Assembly (NCBI GenBank): GCA_948742005.1
Contig: CAPYQR010000036.1
Span: 1 to 6,452 of the forward strand
Direction: 5' to 3'
Source of the DNA: an uncultured bacterium
Lineage (GTDB): Bacteria; Cyanobacteriota; Vampirovibrionia; Gastranaerophilales; Gastranaerophilaceae
Length of the DNA stretch: 6,452 nucleotides
Shown: positions 5,901 through 6,452 of the stretch, one piece after another
Layout of the letters: each line of letters begins with the position of its first letter
Position numbering within the stretch: the first letter of the stretch is position 1
Program-made: the position numbers and the translations under genes
The notes under the pieces: model-generated
The model's input: only the letters and a program-made list of their open reading frames with translations
Databases searched by the model: none
Told to the model about the DNA's origin: nothing

Positions 5901-6452
5901 ATTTTTCTTTTCCGCGGAAAAATTGGCATCCGTTCCAGATTAGAATTTCTGCCCCTGAAACCTGGCATTTGCCATTCAGGCAATCAAGAGTTCCATCGGG
6001 ACGAAGAGTGAAATTTTGGCAATTCTGGCATGTTTTAAGAATTATTCCTTTGGATTCAAGTTTGTATGTCATATCAACCATTGCATCATACATTCTTAAG
6101 AATGAATCGGTTGTAATAAAACGATTTCCCTCTCTAAAGATTACTTTTCTCATGCCGTCTTCTGAAACAAGGTCTAATTTACAGCTTACGTCTTTTTTGC
6201 CGTTATAAATTGTTGCGTTAATTGTTGCGGAGTTGATGTTTTCTTCTTCGTACCTGCTGTTGATGATTGAGCGCATTGTGAGCGCGTTAATCAAGAGTTT
6301 TGTTTTTTGCCAGGTTAAACACAAAGGGTAAAACAAAAGCCAGAAAATTTCTCCCGTGTTCATTTTTGTAACTTTAACGGAAATTATAAAATTAATTAAT
6401 AAAAATAATGATAGCGTATAAAAAGTGTTATCAATTAGTTTTGCGGGAGATG
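5899..6452 (-). CDS. Membrane protein with a cysteine-rich (zinc-ribbon-like) C-terminus, 5' end cut by window
   Basis: I do not recognise this family. The minus-strand frame ending at the TAA at 5899 stays open to the right edge, giving 183 visible residues. The ATG at 6363 is a tempting start, but no ribosome binding site precedes it, and the 29 codons before it encode a good transmembrane segment, so the gene most likely begins outside the window. Visible residues 10-25 (hydrophobic, Leu/Ile/Phe) and 35-47 form two membrane segments with a short Lys-containing loop. Then comes a soluble mixed alpha/beta domain (about 70-140). The end carries CxxC (C141, C144), then C157 and C162 spaced C-x4-C, and C175 in WNGCQFF. 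Four of these could bind zinc or another metal. The gene converges on the recombinase. A multi-pass membrane enzyme with a C-terminal accessory domain is possible, but nothing shows a catalytic site. Confidence 0.7.
   Translation of the reverse strand, partial: SPAKLIDNTFYTLSLFLLINFIISVKVTKMNTGEIFWLLFYPLCLTWQKTKLLINALTMRSIINSRYEEENINSATINATIYNGKKDVSCKLDLVSEDGMRKVIFREGNRFITTDSFLRMYDAMVDMTYKLESKGIILKTCQNCQNFTLRPDGTLDCLNGKCQVSGAEILIWNGCQFFRGKEK

Overview
The window is an AT-rich stretch of what looks like a chromosome from a Gram-negative bacterium. A family 9 glycosyltransferase of the heptosyltransferase type points to LPS-like outer-membrane glycan synthesis. An exported protein with three S-layer-homology (SLH) domains points to an SLH-anchored envelope. 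This combination, the base composition and the style of the proteins suggest a non-photosynthetic gut cyanobacterial relative (Gastranaerophilales/Melainabacteria), but that assignment is inference and no rRNA or marker gene is present to prove it.

Layout, left to right. (1) The 3' part of a GT9 glycosyltransferase, open at the left edge (about 1-905, +). (2) A monocistronic SLH protein (964-2244, +) with its own promoter overlapping the GT9 stop codon and a strong hairpin terminator. Its C-terminal half resembles the beta-barrel domain of VirB10/TrbI. (3) A convergent, unrecognised 208-residue protein with two hydrophobic, glycine-containing segments (2360-2986, -). (4) A tRNA with anticodon CAT (3185-3256, +) with a good promoter and a weak terminator. 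(5) A two-gene alkylation-repair unit (3326-4532, +): an AlkA-type 3-methyladenine glycosylase and an Ogt-type O6-methylguanine methyltransferase one base apart. The first removes N-alkylated bases and the second directly reverses O-alkylation. (6) A decaying TPR gene on the minus strand (about 4587-5159), with a 2-bp GC duplication splitting a TPR, probably a second frameshift, and no credible start. (7) A complete 180-residue tyrosine recombinase that lacks the usual N-terminal DNA-binding domain (5287-5829, +). The 127 bp separating it from the broken TPR gene hold several inverted repeats, including a perfect 9-bp pair. (8) A convergent membrane protein with a cysteine-rich C-terminus (5899 to the right edge, -) that continues beyond the window.

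The left and middle parts look like ordinary chromosomal housekeeping and envelope genes. The 4.6-5.9 kb part is the accessory-looking region: a small recombinase sits directly against the truncated 5' end of a pseudogene, with repeats between them. That junction, the SLH/VirB10-like fusion and the unknown 208-residue protein are the places most worth a second look. I see no CRISPR array, IS element or rRNA.
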